From Primulina eburnea (Eukaryota > Streptophyta > Magnoliopsida > Lamiales > Gesneriaceae), in the NCBI RefSeq assembly GCF_022965805.1, contig NC_133103.1, forward strand, positions 27,766,329-27,830,328: 64,000 nucleotides of DNA. The letters are read 5' to 3'. Position numbers and translations under genes: made by a program. Below, piece by piece: positions 1-11,433 of the stretch. How positions within the stretch are numbered: position 1 is the first letter of the stretch; every line of letters begins with the position of its first letter. The notes under the pieces were generated by a model, which made no database searches, was not told the DNA's origin, and worked only from the letters and a program-made list of their open reading frames with translations.

Positions 1-44
1 CATACATGACAAATAATGTAATCAGGACTGAAGATTTACTTACA

Positions 45-1097
45 TTATGTAAATAACTGGGGATGTTTTTGTCGCATATCGGCTTCTGTCTCCCAAGTCG
101 CTTCTTCTATGCTATGTCGACTCCATTGGACTTTCACTAGCGGAATAGTCTTTGTCCTGATCTTCTTTTCTTTCCGATCAAGAATTTGTATGGGTTGCTC
201 AACATAGCTCAAGGTCTGATCAAGTTCCGCTTCGTCAGGTTGAATGACATGGGAAATATCCGGCATATATCTACACAACATTGACACATGAAAAACATCA
301 TGTAACCCGGATAACGAAGGAGGAAGAGCAAGTCGATAGGCTCGGTCGCCAATCTTCTCTAAGATCGCGTAAGGACCGACGTATCTAGGAGACAACTTCC
401 CACGCTTGCCAAATCTGACAACGCCTCTGAATGGAGAAATCTTCAGAAATACTCTGTCTCCTTGCTCGAATACCAATGGTCTACGTCTGATATTGGCGTA
501 CTTGGCTTGCCTATCTTGTGCTATCTTCATTCTCTTCTGAATGATTTTCACCTTCTTAGTCATGTCGCGAATCATATCAGGCCCAAGTTCTGGTACTTCT
601 GAGATGTCATCACAGTACAATGGAGATCTGCACTTCTTACCATATAAAGCTTCAAACGGTGCCATCTCAATACTTGTTTGATAGCTGTTATTGTAAGAGA
701 ATTCACAAAGAGGTAGAGAATCTTGCCAACTAGTGCCAAAATCTAGCACTACGGCTCTCAACATATCCTCTAGAGTCTGGGTAGTCCGTTCTGACTGTCC
801 GTCTGTCTGAGGATGATATGATGCGCTCAGGTTTAATGTCGTACCTAAAGCCTGCTGTAAACTGTGCCAGAAGTGCGAAGTGAATCATGGATCACGATCT
901 GATACGATAGACTTCGGCACACCAAGTAATCTGACTACCTCTCGGACATATATCTCCGCCATCTGATCGTGTCGATACGTCATTCTGTACGGGATAAAGC
1001 AAGCTGATTTGGTCAGTCTGTTGATAATGACCCAAATCGCATCACAGCCTCTAGATGATCGAGGTAACTTCGTCACGAAATCCATGGAAATGTGATC
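45..1097 (-). pseudogene. gypsy-1 integrase core and chromodomain-like C-terminus (broken)
   Basis: This is the C-terminal third of gypsy-1 pol. 885-1085 encodes the start of the DDE integrase core (MDFVTKLPRSSRG, then IVSDRDP holding the second acidic residue). The core continues through the 764-885 gap, where [10 protein letters not shown] is readable, into 45-764 with YALYGKKCRSPL-like and PPSLSGLHDVFHVSML sequence. It ends in a chromodomain-like segment (VKVQWSRHSIEEATWE), which in chromoviruses steers integration to heterochromatin. Two in-frame stops break it, near 1095 (TGG to TGA after EWK) and near 884 (CGA to TGA after SDRDP). Both fit C-to-T decay. The frame is otherwise maintained, so the copy is only moderately old. 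Confidence 0.9.
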
Positions 1098-3968
1098 TCA
1101 TTTCCATTCAGGAATGGCTAAACTCTGAAGTAAATCTCCGGGCTTCTTCCTCTCAGCTTTTACCTGTTGGCAGTTCAAGCACTTAGACACAAATTCTGCA
1201 ATATCTGACTTCATCTGCTTCCACCAGAACTGCGTCTTCAAGTCATTGTACATCTTTCGGCCACCAGGATGAATGCTAAACCGACTACAGTGCGCTTCTG
1301 ATAAAATCTGTTGTTTCAAATCTGAAACATCTGGCACTACAAGACGGTTATTCATATATAACACATGATCACGTACCTGGTATTCTGACAAATGCCCTGA
1401 TCTAACCATCTGAATCGATCTCTGCACATTCTGATCGGTTCTTTGGGCTTCTTTGATCCGCATAATCGAATCAGGCTCAACTTGGATTGTAGCAAGTTGT
1501 AGTGGCCTATTCTTTGTATCAAATTGTAATCCAGACAGACAGCAATTTTCAACTAACTTTGTAACACCTATCATCGATAAGGATAGGGAACAAACCTTTC
1601 GACTTAAGGCGTCCGCTGCTGCATTTGACTTCCCTGGATAGTATTTGATCTCGCAATCAAAATCTTTCAGTAGATCAAGCCTTCTACGCTGCCGCATATT
1701 CAGTTCTGATTGAGAAAATAGATATTTCAGGCTTTTGTGATCGGAGTAAATCTCAAATTTCTCGCCGTAGAGATAATGACGCCAGATCTTTAATGCAAAT
1801 ACGATAGCCGCCAATTCATGATCATGAATGGGGTATCGAACTTCATGTGGCTTCAGTTGTCTCAAGGCGTATGCGACCACATGACCTCGCTGCATAAGAA
1901 CACATCCCAACCCTCGGTGAGAGGCATCACAATATACAACGAAATCACCCGTACCTGAAGGTATCGTCAGTACTGGAGCACTGGTTAGCTTCTTCTTCAA
2001 TTCCACAAAGCTAGACTCACAATCCTCAGACCATACAAATGGCGCATTCTTTTGTGTCAACTGGGTAATTGGTTTTGCAATACTGGAGAAATCTTTAATA
2101 AATCGTTTATAGTATCCTGCTAGACACATGAAACTGCGTATCTCTGGCACAGAAGTCGGTCTCGGCCAACTGATCACAGCTTCCACTTTACTCGGATCTA
2201 CAACAATACCATCTCTAGATATAATATGACCCAAGAAGACAACCTGTCTCAGCCAAAATTCGCACTTTGACAATTTAGCATATAACCTCTCATTTCTCAG
2301 TGTTTGCAACACAATTCTCAAATGATTGGCATGCTCAGTCAAATTCTTAGAATACACCAAGATATCATCAATAAACACAATCACAAACTCATCCAAGTAC
2401 CTTTGAAAGATTCGTTTCATCAAACTAATGAACACCGCTGGAGCATTTGTTAAAACAAAAGGCATGACAATAAATTCATAATGTCCATACCTGGTTCGAA
2501 ATGATGTTTTCGGTATGTCTACATCTCGAACTCTGAGTTGATGATATCCAGATCGCAAATCGATCTTGGAATAGATAGAGGATCCCTGCAACTGATCAAA
2601 TAAATCGTCTATCCTAGGCAAAGGATACTTGTTCTTTATTGTTGCTTTGTTCAATTGCCGATAGTCTATACACAATCGCATCGATCCATCTTTTTTTCGC
2701 ACAAAGAGCACTGGTGCGCCCCAAGGAGATACACTAGGTCGGATATATCCCTTGGCTAGAAGATCTTCCAATTGTGCTTTCAGTTCTTTCAATTCAACAG
2801 GCGCCATCCTATACGGAGCTCGAGATATAGGAACAGTACCTGGCATAAGATCTATGCTAAAATCTACCTCTCGTGCTGGAGGTAACCCGGGGATTTCATC
2901 TGGGAACACATCTGCAAACTCCCGTACTACTGGCAAATCTGCCAATGCCGGGCTCGATTTCTGTACATCTATAGCATACAAAAGGAACCCATCTGCTCCT
3001 TTCTGCAACAACGTTTTCATAGTCAAAGCTGAAATCAAGGGAATCCGAGATCTGGAACCCTTACCGTAGAATTTCCTCTCTTCTGCCATTTCCGGTCTGA
3101 ATCTGACAATCTTGTGGAAACAATCCACGGTGGCTCTATATTTCGTTAACATGTCAATCCCAACAATGCAATCAAAATCAGCTAGCCCAAGTACTATGCA
3201 ATCTAGATCAATTTTATGACCCTCAAACTGTAAAATGCAATGTCTAACCGTAGTTACAGATATCAAGCCACTTCCCAACGGAGAAGTAATAGACACTACA
3301 TCCAACAAAGACTCAACAGGCAAGGAATGCAATAACGCGAATCGTTCTGAGATGAATGTATGCGATGCACCTATATCTATCAATAGATAAGCAGGATAAC
3401 CGCAAAGAGAACAGTTACCTGCGATGACATCGTCTGGTGCATCTTGGGCTTGTTCTTCCGTCAATGCGAACACCTGAGCCTGTTGTCGAGTCTGCTGACT
3501 CCCAGTCTGACCACCTCTGGCTGGAGGCTGGATCTGTGTAGGTGGCGGCTGAAAGGAGTGAACCGATGAAGCTTGCCTCTCAGGCTGAGTCACTGATGCA
3601 GATGACCCTGCACCCTGAAATCTCGGTACACCACTCCTCTGAGGACAGACTTTGGCGAAATGTCCTTGTTGTCTACATATGTTGCATCTCCCTGTCACTC
3701 CCTGGCACTGTTCAGTCGCATGTCTACCCCCACAAGAATTGTAGTATACACCCATATACCTTGCACTCTGATCAAAATCACTCTGTCTCGATCCACTGGA
3801 GCTCGACGAACTGCTCCCGGGTCTTTTAAACTGCTTCCCTCTCACTTTCAACTGATCTTTCCGCCCGCTGCTACTACCGCCGCTATCGAATCTAGGAGGA
3901 GGTTGCACTGGAGGTTGTGGCGGTCTCGGACTTGGGGCAACATACGGAACACTCCGTTGCCTAAGCAA
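1098..3968 (-). pseudogene. gypsy-1 gag C-terminus, protease, reverse transcriptase, RNase H and integrase zinc finger
   Basis: An open stretch of 956 codons. In order from the N-terminus: a proline/serine-rich linker; two CCHC-like knuckles ([10 protein letters not shown] and [14 protein letters not shown], about residues 80-108); an aspartic protease with [13 protein letters not shown] near 195, where the usual D-T/S-G reads D-I-G and may be inactive; RT with [14 protein letters not shown] and catalytic [11 protein letters not shown]; RNase H with [11 protein letters not shown] and the end motif AAADALSRK; and the integrase HHCC finger ending [15 protein letters not shown]. It is bounded by stops on both sides: TAA at 3975 (GAA to TAA) upstream and TGA after EWK downstream. 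The ATG at 3968 is internal to the polyprotein, not a real start. Confidence 0.92.
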
Positions 3969-3974
3969 TCCTGC

Positions 3975-4167
3975 TTATGCTCCTTTGGCACGGTTCAATG
4001 CATCGGCGAAATTGTTGGGTCTCCCAGTATTTACCAAGGTAAAGATATCGGGGTTTAAGCCGTTTATAAACTGATATGCTACGGCCTCATCACTACTTGA
4101 CACATGAGGTGCAAAGCGAAGCAAGGAAGAAAATGTAGCGACGTACTCTTCAATGTTCAATTGCCCT
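3975..4167 (-). pseudogene. gypsy-1 gag, middle part, cut by copia-1
   Basis: Encodes gag capsid sequence with GQLNIEEYVATFSSLLRFAPHV-like residues, ending in LNRAKGA before a TAA. The gypsy sequence stops at 4167; the upstream codons shown in an uninterrupted reading (4168-4262) belong to the copia-1 LTR. The missing N-terminal part of gag lies at 24228-24645. Confidence 0.88.
4163..4167. repeat. copia-1 target-site duplication, left copy
   Basis: gccct directly before the LTR start TGTTGGAAAC; it is repeated at 24228-24232 directly after the other LTR. Confidence 0.95.
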
Positions 4168-4205
4168 TGTTGGAAACGAAATTCCGGCGTTTGACAAAAG
4201 ATTGA

Positions 4206-4330
4206 CCAACTGATTCTAGCAACTGAATTGGACCAACTGATCGACGTAACTGAACACGTCATCAGTCAACTGATCGCTTCAACTAAAGTATATTTCTTCG
4301 TCAACTGATCTTTACTAGCTGATCTCTCAG
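4206..4330 (+). repeat. AACTGA motif cluster in copia-1 U3
   Basis: AACTGA or a close variant starts at about 4208, 4221, 4235, 4249, 4268, 4281, 4303 and 4317, mostly 13-14 bp apart. The same word and its complement TCAGTT recur throughout the element, coding parts included. AACTG matches the plant MYB-core consensus. Confidence 0.7.
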
Positions 4331-4506
4331 ATGTACACATCATCAGCTGACAGCGACAACCGACATATAGTACAGCCATCTGCAACTGGTAGTGGCTCGC
4401 CGCATTTCAGAAATGAACAGTGTACTATTGTCAGGATATATATTGACGTGGCAATCAACGATTAGAATATTCAAATATCTTTAATATTACCGTTGAAAGG
4501 GAAGCC

Positions 4507-4515
4507 TATAAATAG
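4507..4515 (+). promoter_or_regulatory. copia-1 LTR TATA box
   Basis: TATAAATAG in the middle of the LTR, followed by a leader with CT- and A-rich tracts. The equivalent box in the 3' LTR is at 23610-23618. It marks the probable U3/R transition. Confidence 0.8.
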
Positions 4516-5124
4516 TCGAAGACAGCAGCTGAAGCACTATCGCATTCTTAGTTATCTTACTTGCTGTTACGCTGCAAAAATATCCGCTTACACTCAGAAA
4601 TCAAGCTCACGCTTATCAGTTTTATCAGTAGTATTCTAGACTACGTTCTTGAGCTTTCATAAGCACTCTGTAATCGATTGATAGAATTTCTAAATTGTGC
4701 TAAGATCAGTTACGATCTGTAAAAATGTTGTATGCTAAGAGTTTCAGTATTGGCAAAATGATAAGTCCAAACTGAAGTGGGTCAGTACACTGATTTGTAT
4801 TTGATCAAAGTCTTTTAGTGAAAATCCTATCTGCGTGATAGAAGGGGTGACGTAGGAGTTGTTCAAGTCTCCGAACATCCAGAAACAAATTGTGTTGTTA
4901 TTACCTTCAGTTATTATTTTCAGTTAGATACTCTATCCTTCAGTCAGTTAGTTTTTCCGCAACTGTTTATTCAGTTTAACTGATTGTTGTTGACCGGAAG
5001 AATATTTTAGATTCAGTTTGTAACACAACTGAAATCAGTTTGTCGAAGAATTATTTTAATTGAGCAGTGTTTATTTAACCCCCTCTTCTAAACACTCTTC
5101 ACCCGATTCACCGATCCTTTCAAG

Positions 5125-5136
5125 TGGTATCAGAGC
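5125..5136 (+). other. copia-1 primer-binding site
   Basis: TGGTATCAGAGC, an exact initiator-tRNA-Met complement, two bases after the LTR end. Confidence 0.95.
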
Positions 5137-5181
5137 AAGTCATATCCTTTCAAAAGAATATCTATACTCAAATTGCTCATT

Positions 5182-6378
5182 ATGTCTTCATTCAACAAGA
5201 TCCCCATGTTCTCCAGAGAAGATTTTGACGATTGGAAGATCAGGATGCAGGCTCATCTAGCTGCACAGGATGATGACATGTGGTACGTTATAACTGAGGG
5301 ACCCATGAAGATTTTGAAAGCCAATACAGCAGTTGCAATCACAGATGGGGCACCTCACCGTATTGAAAAGCCCATAGATGAATGGACTGCCGAAGACAAG
5401 AAAAAAGCAAATTTGGATAATGTAGCTAAAGACATATTATACAAAACACTGGACAAAGTGACGTTCAGTAAAATCAAGATGTGCAAAACAGCCAAAGAGA
5501 TTTGGGAGAAATTAATCCAGCTTTGCGAAGGCAATGAACAAACCAAAGAAAACAAGCTATCTGTTGCTGTACAAAAGTTCGATAACATCAGAATGAAAAT
5601 TGGAGAAACGATGCATGAATAGGATGAGAGAACCAGCTGCATCATCAACGAACTGAATGCACTTGGAAAGATGTATACAAATAAAGAAGTAGCATTGAAG
5701 GTTATCAGAGGTCTTCCCAAAGAATGGGATGTGAAAACCATGGCTATGAGGGAGTCTAAAGATCTGAAAAAAGTTGAACTCCATGACTTGTTTGCTGACT
5801 TAAAAGCGTATGAGTTTGAACTGCAAACTCGAGAAGGAGAACCATCTACCCCAGCAGCAACTACTGCCCTAGTGGCTGTAAGATCAGAACCAACTGGTTC
5901 AGTTGAGAAAGCCGCAGATCAATTAAGCAATGACGCCATGTCATTGTTCATCAGGAAATTCGGAAGATTCATGAGGAAGAATCAAGGAAATTTTCAGAAG
6001 CAGTACCAAAGAAACAATCCCAGAGAAGAGTCCAATGCATGCTACAACTGTGGCAAACCTGGTCATTTTATTGCTGACTGTCCAAAGCCTAAAAAGGATA
6101 GTCAAGCTTCGACTGAAAGAAAGAAGAAAGTGTATGAGCATAAGAGGAGATCTAAGGACAATAAGAAGCCTTACAGAAAGAAGCATGAAGTAATCCTAGC
6201 TGAGGATAGCAAAGCCAAATGGGCAGAGACTGACAGCGAAGAGTCAGAACCAGAAACCTCTTGTAGCTCTAGTGAAGATGAGGAAGAAGTGAAGTGCTTG
6301 ATGGCTAATGATACAAAAGTTCATTCAAGCAGCCAACAGGTGCCGAACTCAATACTGAAAGGAGCAAGAATCAATTAA
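5182..6378 (+). pseudogene. copia-1 gag
   Basis: Ty1/copia gag. The best start is the ATG at 5182 (MSSFNKIPMFSREDFDDWK); the tryptophan of FDDWK is typical of the UBN2/gag capsid family. A TAG at 5620-5622 interrupts the frame, which continues unchanged to a CCHC knuckle CYNCGKPGHFIADC near 6043-6084, a basic stretch and an acidic serine-rich tail. It ends at 6378 (GARIN). Gag would form the cytoplasmic virus-like particle and bind RNA through the knuckle. The single stop makes this a non-functional copy unless read through. Confidence 0.88.
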
Positions 6379-6996
6379 TGATTCAAAAGTTAATGCTTGA
6401 AAATACAAAGCAAACTGAGCTCATTCAGGCTTGGAATAAATCATCCGTTGCATTGACTGATATACAGAACTCTCAGAAATCATTTACTGATAAAACTGGC
6501 TTAGGGTTCAGTACCAGGATGAAATACCTTCCAAAGATATTCAACCAAAACTGAATATGGACAAAGGGAAATATATTCACTTTGTCAAATCAGTTATGGT
6601 ATAAGAACAAGTTGAGCCGAGTAAACTTATTGAACAGCCGACTCATAATATGAGCAAGGGCAAAAGATGTGGTATTGGTTATAGTCCAAGAGTTGTGACT
6701 GACTCACGAAGTCAGCCACCAAAATTTTTCAGCAAAAACCATTCAAGTGGCCATTCAAATTACTATAACAGCAGGCCAGTTCAGAAAAGATACTGGCTGA
6801 ACAATCAGTTGAAAAAGGGCAAAACACATGCTGTATCTTGTACATACCATACATCACACACACAGAGGTCGGGAAAGACAATTTGGAATATAGCAACTGG
6901 ACAGTCAGTTAAACTGATCCAAGTTTGGATTCCTAAAGGACTAATCAACTTTGGACCCAAATAGAAAAGGGTACCACAATCTTATCTTGTGTTTGA
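6379..6996 (+). pseudogene. copia-1 gag-protease linker, frameshifted
   Basis: Connects gag to protease. 6650-6964 is open in a different frame and ends in IQVWIPKGLINFGPK, the usual (V)W(V/I)PKG sequence before the copia protease. The part between 6379 and 6650 has stops in every frame I tried, so at least two indels have occurred. Confidence 0.65.
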
Positions 6997-9900
6997 TTGC
7001 AGGTAATAGGTACAAGCTTTGGATATATATGGTATTTGGACAGTGGATGTTCACGCCACATGACTGGAGATTCAAATTTATTGTCTCAACTGACTAAGTA
7101 CACTGGACCAAACTCTAAAGGTAAAACTGTGGGTAAGGTTAAGCTTATTCATGGTAATTTCACCATTAATGATGTTTTATTAGTTGAGAATCTCAAGTAT
7201 AATCTGATTAGCATTAGTCAGTTATGCGATAATGGATTCTAAGTTCAGTTTGACAAGCATTTTTGTTCAGTCAAAAACTGAATTGAAGAGATCATCCTAA
7301 CTGGCAAAAGGTGTGGAAACACTTACATAGTTAGTTGGAATGATCAACCTTATGCACCAGTATGTTTTATTGCCTCAAAATCTTCTAAAAACTGGTTGTG
7401 GCATAAGAGATTGAACCACCTAAATTTCAAATCTATTGCATATTTGAGTAACCACGATCTTGTTACTGGATTGCCCAAAATGGATTTTATCAAAGACAAA
7501 ATTTGCTCAGCATGTCAGTTTGGTAAACAAATCAAATCCTCTTTTAAGAACAAGGGTCGTAAATCTTCTTCCCGATGCTTAGAACTGTTACATATGGATC
7601 TATTTGGTCCTATACCAGTCATGAGCTTAGGGGGAATGAAATACACCTTGGTGGTCTTAGACGATTTTTCGAGATTCACTTGGGTTATATTTCTCAAGTC
7701 CAAAGATCAAACTGCTGCTCAACTGATTAAGCTTTTCAAAAGATTATTAAATGAAAAATCAGTTGGAATTGATAGAATCAGGTCCGATCGAGGAACTGAA
7801 TTTATCAATCAAATTCTTTCAAATTATTTAGAGAATACCGGAATCAAGCATGAGCTCTCAGCAGCCAGAACTCCTCAGCAAAATGGTGTAGCTGAAAGGA
7901 GAAATCGGACCCTCAAAGAGGCTGCTAGAACAATGCTTGCTGATTCCTCTATCTCTCAAAGGTTTTGGGCAAAGGCAGTGAACACTGCGTGTTATACTCA
8001 AAACAGATCAATGATTAATAAGAATCATATGAAAACACCTTATGAGATCTGGCATGGAAGAAAAAGTGTGGTCTCTTACTTCAAAATATTCGGCTGCAGA
8101 TGTTTTATACTTGTCAATGGTAAAACCCATTTAACAGCCTTTGACGCTAAATCTGCAGAAGGAATATTTCTTGGTTACTCTTCAGTAAGTAAAGCCTATA
8201 GAGTCTTCAACAAAAATACTTTGAATGTTGAAGGATCCATTCATGTTGTGTTTGATGAGTCTACACTAACTTCTAAGCCAACTGATACAGTTGAGCTAGC
8301 TGATAGATTTACAGATATAAGCTTAGACGATGATGATGATGAAGAAGATATCCATCTTAACAAAAACAATCTCCAAACACCTGAACCTGACATATTAGAT
8401 CAATCAGCTGAATTGGAAGCAAATCTTGAAAATCAGTTAGTGGAGCATACTAATGAGAATCAGTTTCCAACTGAATTAGCTCCAACTGAAAATGAAAACA
8501 TTCAGTTGCCTACTGAGGAAATTGTTGATACAGAAGAAACTTATGCTGAACTTAGATGGAAGAAATCACATCCTCCAGAATTAGTGATAGGTAATCCATC
8601 TGATCCGGTAAGAACAAGAAATCAAATGCTTAATTTATTTATACATACAGCTTTTGTGTCTCAACTGGAGCCAAAGAAAACTGATGAAGCTCTTGCCGAT
8701 CCTAACTGGATAAATGCAATGCAAGAAGAGCTAAATCAGTTTATCCATAACAATGTCTGGAACTTAGTTCCAAGACCACTCTAAAAAACTGTGATAGGTA
8801 CAAAGTGGGTATACAGGAACAAACTAAACGAAGATGGATCAGTTGTGCGCAATAAAGCAAGGTTGGTAGCACAAGGATATAGGCAGGAAGAAGGAATTGA
8901 TTACGATGAGACTTATGCACCAGTTGCAAGACTGGAGGCAATCAGAATATTCCTAGCCTATGCCTCATTCAAAAACTTCAAAGTCTACCAAATGCACATA
9001 AAAAGTGCATTTCTGAACGGCCAGTTGCAGGAAGAAGTCTACGTTGAACAACCCCCAGGTTTTGTCAATCATCACCTTCCTGATCATGTCTATCATTTGA
9101 ACAAAGCCTTATACGGTCTTAAACAAGCTCCAAGAGCTTGGTACGAAACCCTTTCAAAATTTCTAACTGATCATGACTTTTCTGTTGGATCAGTGGATAA
9201 GACATTGTTCTTTATTTTCCAAGAATGATCATATCTTACTTGTTCAAATCTATGTTGATGATATTATTTTTGGGTCAACTAACCCCAAATTATGCGAGAA
9301 ATTTTCCAAGTTGATGCAGGAGAAATTTGAGATGAGCATGATGGGTGAACTAACATTCTTCCTTGGTCTACAAGTGAAACAACTGGATTCAGGAACTTTT
9401 ATCAGTCAAACTAAATACACAAAGGAACTGCTGAAAAAATTTGGCATGGAATCATGTTCAGCTGCAAGCACCCCTATGAGCTCATCAGCTAAATTAGATA
9501 CTGATCAAGGGGGAATGTCAGTTGAGACGACGCTTTACAGAGGTTTAATAGGTTCATTACTGTACCTAACTTCTAGTCGTCCTGATATTGTGTTTGCTGT
9601 ATGTATGTGTGCAAGATTTCAAGCTAATCCTAAACAATCACATTTTTCTGCTGCCAAACGTATCTTGAAATATCTTAAAGGCACGCAAAATGTTGGTTTA
9701 TGATACTTTAAAGATTCATCTTTCAATTTAGTTGGCTATTCAGATGCAGACTATGCAGGATGTAAGATTGATCGAAAAAGTACAAGTGGATCATGTCAGT
9801 TTCTAGGAGACAGACTGATTTCTTAGTTCAGTAAGAAGCAAACATCCATAGCAACTTCCACAACTGAAGCAGAATATCTTGCTGCTGGAAGCTGCTGTGC

Positions 9901-10195
9901 TCAACTGCTCTGAATTTAGCAACAACTGAAATATTATGGGGTTGAAGCAAAGGAATCGCCAATATTCTGTGACAACACGAGTACAATTACTATTACATAT
10001 AATCCAGTTCTTCACTCCAGGACTAAGTACATAGATGTTAGACATCACTTCATCAAAGATCATGCCTTAAAAGAAGAACATCAGATTGGAATACGTATCA
10101 ACTGAACAGCAAGCGGCTGACATCTTCACCAAACCACTGGCTAAGACTAAGTTTTCTCATTTCCGCAATATACTTGGATTAATTGATTTATTCTA
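6997..10195 (+). pseudogene. copia-1 pol: protease, integrase, reverse transcriptase, RNase H
   Basis: Domains in order: protease with [14 protein letters not shown] (7027-7068); a stop at 7240-7242; the GAG-pre-integrase finger LWHKRLNHLNFKS from about 7396; the integrase core with LLHMDLFGP, RSDRGTEF and PQQNGVAERRNRTL (D, D, E all visible); an acidic linker around 8320-8560; a stop at 8782-8784; RT with [20 protein letters not shown] and [10 protein letters not shown], crossing a frameshift near 9215; and RNase H with YSDADYAG-like and TTEAEYLAAG sequence holding stops near 9703 and 9825. It ends at about ADIFTKPL near 10135. It is a relic, but each domain can be read. Confidence 0.88.
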
Positions 10196-10404
10196 ATTAA
10201 TTATTATTGCTTGTAATTCATATGTTAGCCTTACTGTCTTCTTACTGATTACTTAAATGAGTTGCTTATTCTTATGTTTTTTTTTAACTGATGTCAGTTA
10301 GCGTTTCAGTAGTTCTTGTGTTTATATCTCATACAGAACATTGCAAGCAGGAACAAAGGAGAACAACGTTAAAACAAAATAAACATTTTATTAATGAAAG
10401 CGGG
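10196..10404 (+). other. copia-1 post-pol spacer
   Basis: No coding signal. On the minus strand the sequence at about 10384-10395 reads ATTAATAAAATG, a plant poly(A)-signal-like word placed just after the stop of the antisense ORF. Confidence 0.5.
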
Positions 10405-10782
10405 TTATATTTTCATATTCTTTTCCTCCACATCAGCTATCAACATACTCAACCAAGAAGCTAGTGCTGGAGAAGAGGTTTTGCAGAAACTGTGGGAGGA
10501 AGCGATGCGGTGGAGGATCTCCAGCTCTTTCCGAAAAAAGAGTTGATAGAGATGCCCATCCTTGAAGACGTTCACCCCTGCAGGAACATTCAAGAGCTCC
10601 CGCACTTCTCTTAGTTGGGCCATCCGTTTGAAGGTGGTGACCTGTCCAGAGTAGGACCGGAACTCCAACTTCTGCAACTCCTCCCAGTAGGAAAGGCTTG
10701 AGTAAAAGACTTCGTCCTCTATGGCCTCCTTTCTGGCCTGCAATGAAAACGGAGAGACGCTTGAGCTTCCAGCACCGGCCAT
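10405..10782 (-). CDS. antisense ORF inside copia-1, unknown 125-aa protein
   Basis: I do not recognise this protein. It is an intact 125-codon ORF on the strand opposite to copia-1, between pol and ORF3. It starts MAGAGSSSVSPFSLQARK and is rich in charged and hydrophobic helix-forming residues (YWEELQKLEFRSY, QLREVRELLNV, LYQLFFRKELEILHRI). No signal peptide, membrane segment or zinc finger is visible. The ATG at 10782 is the natural start: it lies about 56-63 nt downstream of TATAAATA on the same strand, and AATAAA follows the stop. It is open in an element whose gag, pol and ORF3 are broken, so it may be younger, under selection elsewhere, or open by chance at this length. A host-derived fragment or a family-specific accessory gene are both possible. 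Confidence 0.6.
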   Translation of the reverse strand: MAGAGSSSVSPFSLQARKEAIEDEVFYSSLSYWEELQKLEFRSYSGQVTTFKRMAQLREVRELLNVPAGVNVFKDGHLYQLFFRKELEILHRIASSHSFCKTSSPALASWLSMLIADVEEKNMKI

Positions 10783-10837
10783 TCTTCCTCTCTATGAAAT
10801 TATTTGCTGAGATAGCTGTGACTAACCATCTTGCTCT

Positions 10838-10845
10838 TATTTATA
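10838..10845 (-). promoter_or_regulatory. TATA box for the antisense ORF
   Basis: The minus strand reads CCTATAAATAAGAGC. The spacing to the ATG at 10782 leaves room for a transcription start about 30 nt downstream and a leader of roughly 30 nt. Confidence 0.6.
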
Positions 10846-11277
10846 GGCCAAGATGAGGGAAATGAAAGGACATTTTTTTAAGTGACGATTACTCTGCCAA
10901 GCACAGGCTCTCCTTTAATCATTTTTGTCTATTACCGCCATTTTTGTTGCATTTATTAAGGGTGAATAATGGTCTAAGAGGTTAACTGAGAAGACAGTTG
11001 TTAGTGCATTTTCAACTGTAAGGACTTAGTTTTACTAACTGATCATTCAGTTGAATACTTCACTAATCTTCTCATATAAGTTAACTAATTAAACTTATTT
11101 TATTCCAAATCAATGACGTGACCGTCTGCTAAACTCATGATGAATTTCAGTATATGACGTGGACTCAATTTTTACCGCTCAATTTGTACACACGCTTATA
11201 GCACACGTACACACTCTACTTTTTCAAAATTTCTACGGACTGACACGTGTCCAGATTTTGAATGGTCACGTACATAT
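10846..11277. promoter_or_regulatory. putative divergent promoter between antisense ORF and ORF3 of copia-1
   Basis: About 430 bp (plus 20328-20442 beyond the copia-2 insertion) separate the antisense ORF from ORF3. It is non-coding and holds AACTGA/TCAGTT words (11012-11055), TGACGTGG near 11157 and GACACGTGTCC near 11242, a palindromic G-box/ABRE-like core. The two ORFs point away from each other, so this is a natural bidirectional promoter. Copia-2 has split it. Confidence 0.45.
11273..11277. repeat. copia-2 target-site duplication, left copy
   Basis: catat, repeated at 20328-20332 after the 3' LTR. Confidence 0.96.
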
Positions 11278-11433
11278 TGTTACGCCTTAAACGCATACAA
11301 ATCTCGAGGATGAGATTAATGTTTTTAATGCTGTAACATATCCCAAAGTTTTTGTTTTGATGATACCAAAACTTGGATTAAAAATGTACTAATGTTTTAT
11401 ATTGAGGCAAGCAGGTATTAAGAACAGGTTACG

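Larger units (their letters stand above)
1..4167 (-). mobile_element. gypsy-1 (Tekay/Del-like Ty3/gypsy), 3' portion
   Basis: This is the 3' part of a minus-strand Ty3/gypsy element. Reading leftward it runs from mid-gag through protease, RT, RNase H and integrase to a chromodomain-like C-terminus that stops at 45; the 3' LTR lies left of the window. The 5' end of the same element resumes at 24228 after a 20-kb copia insertion: gag residues on both sides of the insertion join in sense, and the target duplication gccct occurs at 4163-4167 and 24228-24232. Domain order PR-RT-RH-INT-chromodomain identifies a chromovirus, probably Tekay/Del. Confidence 0.93.
4168..5122 (+). repeat. copia-1 5' LTR
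   Basis: TGTTGGAAAC to CCTTTCA, 955 bp, paired with 23271-24227. U3 carries a cluster of AACTGA/TCAGTT words, followed by TATAAATAG at 4507 and an AT-rich leader. Confidence 0.94.

Noticed and set aside
3542..4058. Plus-strand ORFs over the gypsy-1 gag-protease region
   Set aside because: Opposite-strand shadows of the real polyprotein frame.
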